DNA of 8,356 nt from Polyangia bacterium (GTDB lineage: Bacteria > Myxococcota_A > Polyangia > Polyangiales > Polyangiaceae): contig JAUIKB010000206.1 in the NCBI GenBank assembly GCA_030430975.1, positions 1 through 8,356 on the forward strand, in the 5' to 3' direction. Shown here piece by piece: positions 1 through 5,719 of this stretch. Every line of letters begins with the position of its first letter. Position 1 is the stretch's first letter. The notes below the pieces were generated by a model, which saw only the letters and a list, made by a program, of their open reading frames with translations, did no database searches and was not told the origin of the DNA. Both the position numbers and the translations under genes were made by a program.

Positions 1-96
1 GGGGTGCGCATGCCGACGGGTTTACCATGCCGCCCCGCGGATCTCGGTGAGCTGATTCAAAAAATCGTGCTCGATTGTGGAATCTGCGCGCGCCGG
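1..96. other. Window edge, no supported gene
   Basis: Only 96 bases lie between the window start and the stop of the SMP-30-like gene. Two plus-strand frames could each be the tail of a gene entering from the left: one meets TGA at 48-50 and another meets TGA at 53-55. The pieces (15-17 residues) are too short to recognise. The only structure I see is the small hairpin at 59-76. Confidence 0.4.
59..76 (-). terminator. Possible rho-independent terminator of the SMP-30-like gene
   Basis: Read on the minus strand, a 5-bp stem (AATCG / CGATT) with an AGCA loop runs directly into an uninterrupted T tract, about 20 nt after the TAA stop of the minus-strand gene. Position, tight loop and T tract fit an intrinsic terminator. 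The stem is short and only 2 of its 5 pairs are G-C, so it would be weak. On the plus strand no T tract follows, so it is not bidirectional. Confidence 0.4.
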
Positions 97-1242
97 TTAG
101 GGGCTCGGCGGCCCCGGTACGCCGAGCGCTATGCTGTACAGCTTATCGCGTGCCGTGATGAACAGCGTCTTGTGATCGGAGCCGCCGAACGCGCAGTTCG
201 CTGGATGCGCGCCAACGCTGATAGTTCCCAAGCTAGTTCCGTCGGGAGCAAACACGACGACACCCTGGCTGGATGCCGCATAGACGTTTCCGGCGCAGTC
301 GACCGTGATCCCATCGGGATTGGGCACACTGGCCCACACGCTGCCGTCCGAGGTCTCGCCGGATGGGGCGACGTCGAACCGGCGCAGGTGCCCTGCGTTG
401 TCGTCTGCGACGTAGAGCAACGATTCGTCTGGGGAAAGCCCGATGCCGTTTGGGCTGATGAAGTTGTCAGCGACGAGCGACGCCTGATCGCCGCTAACCC
501 GGAACACGCCCTTGAAGGGGATTTCTTGCGGCCGCAGACCAAGTTGCCATGTGGGATCGGTGAAGTACAGCGTGCCGTCGGATCGCACGGCTACATCGTT
601 AGGTGAGTTGAAGCGCTTGCCCTCGAACCGGTCGACAATCGTGGTACGGGTCTTAGTGACCGGGTCGATGCGCGACAGGCTGCGGTCGTCGTGAGTGCAC
701 GCGATGATCGATCCGTCGGTTCCCAGGGCCAGGCCGTTGCTGCCACTCGGAACCAGGAACGCGCTGAGCGTGTCCCCGGATAGCTGACGGATCTGTGACG
801 GCGGGACCCCGTTTTGTGCGCCAGCGAAATCCATGTCGCTGAACAGCAAGATGCCTTGGCTCTCGAGCCACATAGGGCCCTCGATGAACCCAAAGCCCGA
901 TGAAACGAGGGTTGCGGTTGGCGTGCCGGACAGCGGAGCGCCGTAGGGTCCTGGCGGGCAGGCGGAGGTTGCGCCAGCGCCGCCTGCGCTACTGCCCGCG
1001 CTGCTGCCGCTTCCCGCGCTGCCGCCGCTCCCCGCTAGGGCGCCACCGGCGCCTCCGGCTCCGGCACCTCCCGCACCGCCGCCATCGCTTCCGCCAGTCG
1101 CAGAGGCCCCGGAGCCTGCCGAGCCCGCATCTTGACTCCCGCCAGCGGCGCCGCCGCTAGCGCCGGCCTGTGGGGTGTCGCCTTCGCACGCGGTCAGTGC
1201 ACAGCACAATCCGCCGGTCATCAGGATGCGGGCTAAGCTCAC
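97..1242 (-). CDS. SMP-30/gluconolactonase-like lipoprotein
   Basis: This is a predicted lipid-anchored six-bladed beta-propeller of the SMP-30/gluconolactonase/LRE family, whose members hydrolyse lactones or related esters using one divalent metal. Numbering is from the GTG at 1242 (381 aa). A short signal peptide ends in the lipobox LTAC, with Cys19 as the lipidation site. Residues about 27-92 are almost pure Gly/Ala/Ser and would act as a flexible tether. The propeller runs from about residue 105 to the end. Family landmarks are EGPMW (Glu121), NSPNDV (Asn215), SPNGIGLS (Asn265) and PDGITVD (Asp310). These match the metal and active-site Glu/Asn/Asn/Asp positions known from SMP-30, so the protein is probably active; the substrate is unknown. 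The start is uncertain: GTG 1242 gives a signal peptide with an Arg, while ATG 1221 leaves no positive charge before the hydrophobic stretch. The frame stays open upstream to 1761, but that part lies antisense to the next gene. The gene stands alone and diverges from the 1339 gene. Confidence 0.85.
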   Translation of the reverse strand: MSLARILMTGGLCCALTACEGDTPQAGASGGAAGGSQDAGSAGSGASATGGSDGGGAGGAGAGGAGGALAGSGGSAGSGSSAGSSAGGAGATSACPPGPYGAPLSGTPTATLVSSGFGFIEGPMWLESQGILLFSDMDFAGAQNGVPPSQIRQLSGDTLSAFLVPSGSNGLALGTDGSIIACTHDDRSLSRIDPVTKTRTTIVDRFEGKRFNSPNDVAVRSDGTLYFTDPTWQLGLRPQEIPFKGVFRVSGDQASLVADNFISPNGIGLSPDESLLYVADDNAGHLRRFDVAPSGETSDGSVWASVPNPDGITVDCAGNVYAASSQGVVVFAPDGTSLGTISVGAHPANCAFGGSDHKTLFITARDKLYSIALGVPGPPSP

Positions 1243-1249
1243 CTGACTA

Positions 1250-1255
1250 GTTCTA
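1250..1255 (-). promoter_or_regulatory. Possible -10 element for the SMP-30-like gene
   Basis: On the minus strand TAGAAC (4 of 6 matches to TATAAT) lies 7 nt before the GTG at 1242. A -35 at the usual spacing (1273-1278, TCGATT) is poor. If real, transcription would begin at or next to the GTG, giving a leaderless message. That would agree with the absence of a ribosome binding site. The match is weak and rests on position. Confidence 0.25.
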
Positions 1256-1338
1256 CGCCTCGCGGTCTGGAAAATCGAGGCTGGTCGCCGGGTGCTTTTA
1301 CTTTCGCCGTCGTTCGTGCCACGACCTTCACCGAAGCG

Positions 1339-2205
1339 ATGCGGCAAGACCTGTTGCGATTCCTTGAGGTGGTCCAGCGCCGGCTGGGCGCTGTCGACGC
1401 GCGGATCGAATTCGGCGGAGCGCCGCCCGAGGATGCGTGCGTCGTTTCGGCTGAGGGGCCCGACGGTTGGCGCTTGGTCGCGCGAATGACTTCGCCGACC
1501 GATGTAAACGAGGCTACGCGCTCGCGTCTTGAAGCATTGATGGGCAGCTTCGTCGACGTCGCCGCTCAGGCGTTGGACGCCGCCGTGCCGCCAGGCGGAC
1601 GCGTCGAACGACTCGACGAAATCTTGGATGTCGTCAGGCTCAGCGTGGGCGCCGCTGCGGCGGTGGTGATCGATGAGCGTTCCCCAGTGGTTTGGGGCGC
1701 CTCCGAGGCGTTGTTCAAGCGCGTCGGGGTCGACGACTTGGTGTTCATGGCTCGGTTTCACGAGCGTGTTTCAGGGATGGGTCTGTCTCTGGCCGAGCTG
1801 CTACAGCTCGACAGTCGGGCGCTCCAAGCGTGCTTGTCACCGGTGGCGGAGCCGTCGGTCGCCCTGCAGTTAGCCAGAGAGTTGCCGCCCCTGGCCAAGC
1901 GCATTGCGCTGGACGCATCCGAACTGGAAGGGGCTCTAGTGGTGGCGCGCGCTGTTCAAGAAGTGCGGCGCAGCGCCGAGTCATCGCCTCGTCGCTGGGC
2001 GTCGCATTCAGAGCAGTTTGGCCTGTTAGCCCGGCGCTTTTCCGCGACTTACGTGCTCGTGCTGGCGTTCGACGCGGAGTTCTCCGAGCTCCATGCGGAG
2101 GGCGCGGCAGTGCGGGCGCTGCCGGTGATCGAGCGCCTGGTTAGCGCGCTTCCGCCGCTCGATCCCGAGCCGAGAGCCAAAGTAACCCGCCTACGACCCA
2201 GGTAG
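1339..2205 (+). CDS. Uncharacterised 288-residue soluble protein
   Basis: I do not recognise this family with confidence. The protein has no signal peptide, membrane segment or lipobox, so it is probably cytoplasmic. It is rich in Ala, Val, Leu, Glu and Arg. Two segments look like matching parts of small alpha/beta domains. In the first (residues about 93-122) a helix leads to a strand and turn with GAAAAVVIDERSPVVWGAS. In the second (about 226-275) a helix leads to the strand TYVLVLAFD, then a helix ending in the motif LPPLDP. This pattern recalls Roadblock/LC7 or GAF-like regulatory domains, but that is a guess from shape. A short Arg-rich tail ends the protein. The ATG at 1339 has no good ribosome binding site, and no closer in-frame alternative start lies upstream. 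Coding is supported by the long frame, amphipathic composition and strong third-position G/C. The gene diverges from the SMP-30-like gene and is followed 69 bp later by a lipoprotein gene on the same strand. Confidence 0.75.
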   Translation: MRQDLLRFLEVVQRRLGAVDARIEFGGAPPEDACVVSAEGPDGWRLVARMTSPTDVNEATRSRLEALMGSFVDVAAQALDAAVPPGGRVERLDEILDVVRLSVGAAAAVVIDERSPVVWGASEALFKRVGVDDLVFMARFHERVSGMGLSLAELLQLDSRALQACLSPVAEPSVALQLARELPPLAKRIALDASELEGALVVARAVQEVRRSAESSPRRWASHSEQFGLLARRFSATYVLVLAFDAEFSELHAEGAAVRALPVIERLVSALPPLDPEPRAKVTRLRPR

Positions 2206-2227
2206 GCGTCCAGGCGACCAGGGTCGT
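2193..2227. repeat. Imperfectly placed inverted repeat after the 1339 gene
   Basis: ACGACCC (2193-2199) and GGGTCGT (2221-2227) are perfect 7-bp inverted arms separated by 21 nt, straddling the stop codon of the upstream gene. No T tract follows, so an intrinsic terminator is unlikely. It could slow transcription or simply be chance in GC-rich DNA. Confidence 0.3.
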
Positions 2228-2246
2228 CAGGTGCGGCGCCCCCTGC

Positions 2247-2252
2247 TACGCT
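2247..2252 (+). promoter_or_regulatory. Possible -10 element for the Gly/Ser-tailed lipoprotein gene
   Basis: TACGCT ends 22 nt before the ATG at 2275. TCGTCA at 2224-2229, 17 nt upstream, matches TTGACA at 4 of 6 positions. The same TACGCT hexamer is found at the stronger promoter candidate before the amidohydrolase gene (7135-7140), which slightly raises its credibility. A weak ribosome binding site (GAG, 2268-2270) sits between it and the start codons. Confidence 0.3.
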
Positions 2253-2274
2253 AGCTGCGGGTGTTTCGAGATTG

Positions 2275-3654
2275 ATGATGCGACGAAATCGAGCGGCAGT
2301 TCTGGTGTTGGGTGGAGCGACGCTGGCGGGGTGCAGCCTGGTAGGGCGCTCGCTAGACGACTTTTTCGCCGAGTCGTGTGAATCTCCGCCCTGCGGGACA
2401 GCGGGCTCGGCCAGTGGCGGCTCCGGTGGTACGGCAGGATCGGGTTCCGGTGGCACAGGCAACGGAGGTAGCGCAGCCGACGGCGGTGGGGGAGCCACCT
2501 GCGACTTGCGCAAGGCGCCGCCTCGGCCGGACATCCCCGACGACGGCGATATCTCGCTGACGTTCGGTCTGCGCGACATCTTGGTGGACCAGGGCAATGA
2601 TTGGAAAACGATCGGCCTCGATCTGGACGATCGATGCTCCTACGGCGCCAACCCTGATGTCGAGTGTCAGCCGGTTGAAGGCGTCGAGAAGTCGGAACTC
2701 GACGGAGAAGACGGGCTCGACAACAGCTTTGGGCACAACTTGTATCCGCTGTTGAAGGCCGGCGATCCAGAGTTCGAAAACGAGATCAACGATGCCATCA
2801 ACAACGGGGTGACCACGCCCGTCATTCACATTGAGGGTTTCAACGGAAACGCCAACGATCCTAGCGTCAAAGTCTGGTTTGCGCAGGCGCGTTACGCGCT
2901 GCGGGACGGCGCGCCGGACTCTGGACTCGACGGTGCGTTCATGGGCGGCGCGGATGCCGCGCCACCGCCCGAAGGCCCGGCCTGGGATGGCAACGACCGA
3001 TTTTTTCTCCAAGACAATAACTTCGGCGGCGGCAACATCGACCTACCGCTTATCGGAAACGACAACGCGTACGTCGCCGAAGGCAAGCTTGTGTTTCGCG
3101 TGCCCGACCGGGTCACGATGTACCTGCCGGTCGTCAACCGGTGGGTCGACAACGGGCGCATTCCCATGCGGTTCACGGACGTGCTGATCGTCGGCAAGCT
3201 CGTCAACGGCGGCAAGGGATTCAAAGATGTCCAGCTGACCGCGCGCTGGAGCCTTGGGGACGCGCTCGACGGCGTCGAATTCTCAGGCATCTGTCCAGGA
3301 GACGGAACCTTCACGCTGCTCGAAAACGCCGCGCGTCCGTCGCTGGACATTCGGTCGATTCCCGGCACGGGTGGCCCGAACGCTGTCTGTGATGCCGTAA
3401 GCGTTGGCATCGTCTACCAAGCTGGGCCTATCAAGATCGGCGGGATCGTCCCGGCAGAGGTACGCGAGAACCCTTGTAACAATCGCACGGACGGTGGCGT
3501 TGAAGGCGGCGACGGAGGTGGGGCCGGCGGCAGCTCATCCGGTGGCAGCTCATCCGGTGGCAGCTCATCCGGTGGCAGCTCATCCGGTGGCAGCTCATCC
3601 GGTGGCGGCTCATCCGGTGGCACGAGCGGCGCGGCGAGCAACGGCGCGAAGTAG
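2275..3654 (+). CDS. Large uncharacterised lipoprotein with Gly/Ser-repeat tail
   Basis: This is a predicted lipoprotein of 459 aa with no assigned function. The signal peptide MMRRNRAAVLVLGGATLAGC has two Arg pairs, a hydrophobic core and the lipobox LAGC (Cys20). A Gly/Ser/Thr-rich linker follows (residues about 41-75), then a globular region from about 76 to 402. That region contains an acidic stretch DGEDGLDNSFG (about 143-153) just after two cysteines (121, 131). The acidic Asp/Gly motif could bind calcium, which is inference. Further cysteines sit at about 340, 372 and 401, all compatible with disulphides outside the cytoplasm. I recall similar multi-copy lipoproteins in Polyangiales, but no function is known to me. 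The C-terminus (about 416-459) is a run of Gly-Gly-Ser-Ser-Ser units encoded by 15-bp DNA repeats. Two adjacent ATGs (2275, 2278) and a TTG (2272) precede the Arg residues; I chose 2275, with GAG at 2268-2270 as a weak ribosome binding site. The gene ends 8 bp from the stop of the convergent oxidoreductase gene. Confidence 0.85.
   Translation: MMRRNRAAVLVLGGATLAGCSLVGRSLDDFFAESCESPPCGTAGSASGGSGGTAGSGSGGTGNGGSAADGGGGATCDLRKAPPRPDIPDDGDISLTFGLRDILVDQGNDWKTIGLDLDDRCSYGANPDVECQPVEGVEKSELDGEDGLDNSFGHNLYPLLKAGDPEFENEINDAINNGVTTPVIHIEGFNGNANDPSVKVWFAQARYALRDGAPDSGLDGAFMGGADAAPPPEGPAWDGNDRFFLQDNNFGGGNIDLPLIGNDNAYVAEGKLVFRVPDRVTMYLPVVNRWVDNGRIPMRFTDVLIVGKLVNGGKGFKDVQLTARWSLGDALDGVEFSGICPGDGTFTLLENAARPSLDIRSIPGTGGPNAVCDAVSVGIVYQAGPIKIGGIVPAEVRENPCNNRTDGGVEGGDGGGAGGSSSGGSSSGGSSSGGSSSGGSSSGGGSSGGTSGAASNGAK
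3526..3615 (+). repeat. 15-bp tandem repeat, six units
   Basis: The unit GGTGGCAGCTCATCC occurs four times without change at 3541-3600. It is flanked by a first unit with one change (3526-3540, GGC for GGT) and a last unit with one change (3601-3615, GGC for AGC). Each unit encodes Gly-Gly-Ser-Ser-Ser, so gain or loss of a unit keeps the lipoprotein reading frame. Identity at the DNA level, including synonymous positions, points to recent slippage or unequal recombination and not to old protein repeats. Confidence 0.95.
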
Positions 3655-3662
3655 CAGCCGTA

Positions 3663-4754
3663 TCAGATGCGCGATCTGCCGATGTAGCGTCGGTCGATGA
3701 AGTCCTTGAGTTGCCACGCCAGACGCCCCGAGACACTCAAACCGTACTTTGTCACGAAAGCTCGTTGGCCGCCTAGGTTGATCGCGCATAGCGCGTGATG
3801 CTGTTGAGTATAGCGCTCGGGGCTTTCGCGGCGCGCCCACGCACGGAGATTGCGGGCTAACACCTCGCCTTGTCGAACGGCGGCCACACCGGATTTGGGC
3901 GCGGTGGACTCGTCGATGAGCGTGGCGCAGTCGCCCGCGGCGAATAGACTGCTCGAACCGACGACGCGAAGACTCCGATCGACGGAAATGAACCCGTCGG
4001 CGGCTTTGGGCAGAGCCGAGCCCTGCACAACCGATGGGGGGGTCGCCCCGGCCGCCCACACTGTGAGATCGGACGGCAGGTCGCGACTGTCGGTTGCGAC
4101 TGCGTTGGCGCGTACCTCGGTCACGCGTTGTGAGTGCAGCATCACGACACCGGCGGCCCTGGCGATGCGCTCAAGGTGCTCACTGACGCGCACAGGTTGT
4201 CTGGGCAGCGCACGCGGTGCGGCGCCTACCACGGTGACGTGAGGTGAGTGGCCGGGATGCGACAGCCGATGTTTCAGTACGAATCCCAGCTCAACGCCAG
4301 CGGCACCTGAACCCACGACGACGACGTTTCGGGCGTCGCGAGAGCGATGTGCTGTCAGTCGCTCGACCAACGTCGCGATAGGGCGTGCGGCTACGGCGTG
4401 AACACTGACCCCTGGAACATCGGGTGCCATGGTACTGCCAACATTGAGCGACAGGCCGTCGCAACCGACCACGTCGCCGTCGATCAAGCGCGCGGCTCCG
4501 TCCTCGACGGCCCGCGCAGCCTTGAGTATGACGGCTGCGCCGGCGCGTTCGGCCAGCGCCGTGACGTCGATGGTCGCCTCCTGAGGAGCGTAGTCACCGG
4601 CAATGACGCCGGGGACCATGCCGGTATAGACCGACAGTCGTCGATCCAAGATGGCGGTTATCCGCAGCGTGGGTTCGGGCGCGCGGACGAGGTCGCACAG
4701 CACTTCGATGTGGGCGTGCCCGCCTCCGACGAGTACCAGGTGCTTCGCGGTCAT
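3663..4754 (-). CDS. FAD-dependent pyridine nucleotide-disulphide-type oxidoreductase (SelD-associated family)
   Basis: This is a predicted cytoplasmic flavoprotein of 363 aa. The N-terminal dinucleotide fold VLVGGGHAH (residues 7-15) binds FAD. SVYTGMVPGVIAGDY (about 41-55) is characteristic of the family found as a domain before selenophosphate synthetase SelD (TIGR03169-like). A second Rossmann motif VVVVGSGAAGVE (144-155) fits NAD(P)H binding. AAGDCA (272-277) supplies the Asp that contacts FAD ribityl, followed by the helix GVAAVRQGEVLARNL. The C-terminal LAWQLKDFIDRRYI resembles the membrane-facing tail of such proteins. The paired redox cysteines of disulphide reductases are absent, so an NADH dehydrogenase-like or quinone-type reductase role is more likely than disulphide exchange. 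The physiological substrate is unknown. No SelD domain follows. The start is ATG 4754; GTG 4763 is possible because GGGA precedes it closely. It lies 40 bp after the phosphatase-fold lipoprotein gene on the same strand, probably in one operon. Confidence 0.85.
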   Translation of the reverse strand: MTAKHLVLVGGGHAHIEVLCDLVRAPEPTLRITAILDRRLSVYTGMVPGVIAGDYAPQEATIDVTALAERAGAAVILKAARAVEDGAARLIDGDVVGCDGLSLNVGSTMAPDVPGVSVHAVAARPIATLVERLTAHRSRDARNVVVVGSGAAGVELGFVLKHRLSHPGHSPHVTVVGAAPRALPRQPVRVSEHLERIARAAGVVMLHSQRVTEVRANAVATDSRDLPSDLTVWAAGATPPSVVQGSALPKAADGFISVDRSLRVVGSSSLFAAGDCATLIDESTAPKSGVAAVRQGEVLARNLRAWARRESPERYTQQHHALCAINLGGQRAFVTKYGLSVSGRLAWQLKDFIDRRYIGRSRI

Positions 4755-4794
4755 CGCGGCCACGATATCCCGCCATCGAATCGGCGTGTGCGGT

Positions 4795-5616
4795 TTACTC
4801 GCGAACCGTTCTGAGACTGAATCGAGCGATTACCGGTAGGTGGTCGGAGCGCCCAGCGTTGCGGACTTCGACCGCGAGAGGAACCATGCGTCGGTCGTAG
4901 ACGACGTGGTCCAAGCGCTGCTCGATCTTGCCCACGCTGGTCTGCCAGCGCCACGTGTCCGCAGAGGTGTCAAACTCACGGAGCCCCGTGCGAAATCCGC
5001 GGCGCTCGAGCACGGCGACCGCACGCCCGCCGTCGCCTTCGTTGAAGTCTCCAACGACGAGCGTCGGGAGCTTCGGATCCATCAAGTTCGCGTAGCGGGT
5101 GATCTCTGCCTCGCGGACTGGCGGCGTCGTGAAGTAGCCGCTGACGACGCTACCGGAGCGGCTGAGTTGCGGTCGTAGATGCACGTTGAGGATCTGGACC
5201 GCGCCAAGACTGGTTTCGACTTCGATTAACCAGGCAGGAAACCAGCCGCCCCGCGGCGGCTCGATGTACGCGCGTTCTTTTACGGGGAACCGACTCAGCA
5301 CCGCCAGTCCACCCGCGTTGCAGCAGTGGTGAAACTCCAGTGTCGAGTAGCGTTTGGCGAACCGTTTGCGAAGGGCAGTCTCCCATTCGGCGTTGGTTTC
5401 CTGGAGCAGGACGATATCCGTGTCTTCGTCGGCGATCGCTTGGAGCGTTTTGGGGTGTCCGGGCTGACCGTAGTTCACGTTGTAGGTCATCAGCGTCAGG
5501 GACGGTTCACCCGGTTCCGGCGCGCGAGCCACGCGGGTTGGGGACGCGCAGGCAGCAGCGGCGCACGTGGCGCCGAGGACTAGAACTCGGAGTGTGAAAG
5601 CGTTCCCTCTAAACAC
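4795..5616 (-). CDS. Endonuclease/exonuclease/phosphatase-fold lipoprotein
   Basis: This is a predicted exported protein of 273 aa with the EEP (DNase I/AP endonuclease/phosphatase) fold, which hydrolyses phosphodiester or phosphomonoester bonds with Mg. All core motifs are present: TYNVN (Asn46), LLQET (Glu73), GGLAVLSRFP (102-111), NVHL (Asn144, His146), VVGDFNEG (Asp190, Asn192), RLDHV (Asp236, His237) and SDHLPV (Asp258, His259). The enzyme is therefore probably active. A signal peptide with two Arg and a hydrophobic core leads to Ala-Ala-Ala-Cys (Cys23), a looser lipobox than in the neighbouring genes. Lipidation is likely but less sure. Substrate could be nucleic acid, a phospholipid head group or an inositol phosphate; the sequence does not decide. 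The start is GTG 5616, with GAGG placed 4 nt upstream as ribosome binding site. The gene diverges from the ferritin-like gene and leads an apparent two-gene operon with the FAD oxidoreductase. Confidence 0.87.
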   Translation of the reverse strand: MFRGNAFTLRVLVLGATCAAAACASPTRVARAPEPGEPSLTLMTYNVNYGQPGHPKTLQAIADEDTDIVLLQETNAEWETALRKRFAKRYSTLEFHHCCNAGGLAVLSRFPVKERAYIEPPRGGWFPAWLIEVETSLGAVQILNVHLRPQLSRSGSVVSGYFTTPPVREAEITRYANLMDPKLPTLVVGDFNEGDGGRAVAVLERRGFRTGLREFDTSADTWRWQTSVGKIEQRLDHVVYDRRMVPLAVEVRNAGRSDHLPVIARFSLRTVRE

Positions 5617-5719
5617 GTGGCCTCGTCGCGTCCTACGCTCTGTCGCTGTGATAGCTTCCTCGACGGCGCGTTCGCTACGTCAGCTTGTCCTTCGAGCGGG
5701 CTGCCGGCAGAATTCACGC
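5617..5719. promoter_or_regulatory. Divergent intergenic region
   Basis: This 103-bp spacer must hold promoters for the phosphatase-fold lipoprotein operon (minus) and the ferritin-like lipoprotein (plus). On the plus strand TTGTCC (5685-5690) and CAGAAT (5708-5713) are separated by 17 nt, and CAGAAT ends 6 nt before the ATG at 5720. A perfect 10-bp palindrome CTGCCGGCAG (5701-5710) overlaps the -10 and could be an operator. On the minus strand I see only weak candidates such as TAGGAC (plus-strand 5630-5635). Confidence 0.4.

Noticed and set aside
4..606. Plus-strand open frame of 200 codons
   Set aside because: It runs antisense to the well-supported propeller domain of the SMP-30-like gene and shows no recognisable motif.
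900..1160. Arg-rich 86-codon plus-strand frame
   Set aside because: It is the antisense reading of the Gly/Ala-rich linker, which produces Arg-rich protein automatically.
1243..1761. Upstream extension of the SMP-30-like minus-strand reading frame to a 554-residue protein
   Set aside because: The extra 173 codons lie antisense to the 1339 gene, have no signal peptide logic, and would bury the lipoprotein signal sequence in mid-protein.
2353..3012. Minus-strand 219-codon frame opposite the large lipoprotein gene
   Set aside because: It has no domain or start signal, and lies fully inside a gene with a clear signal peptide and lipobox.
3526..3615. Short CRISPR-like array
   Set aside because: The units are directly adjacent with no spacers and lie in frame within a gene.
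3404..3736. Repetitive AAHPV, PPDEL and HRMSC peptides in other frames over the 15-bp repeats
   Set aside because: A repeat whose length is a multiple of three stays open in all frames if no frame contains a stop. Only the Gly/Ser frame belongs to a gene with a signal peptide.
5567..5719. 51-codon N-terminal extension of the ferritin-like lipoprotein
   Set aside because: It overlaps the start of the divergent phosphatase-fold gene, and the lipoprotein signal peptide begins exactly at the ATG at 5720.
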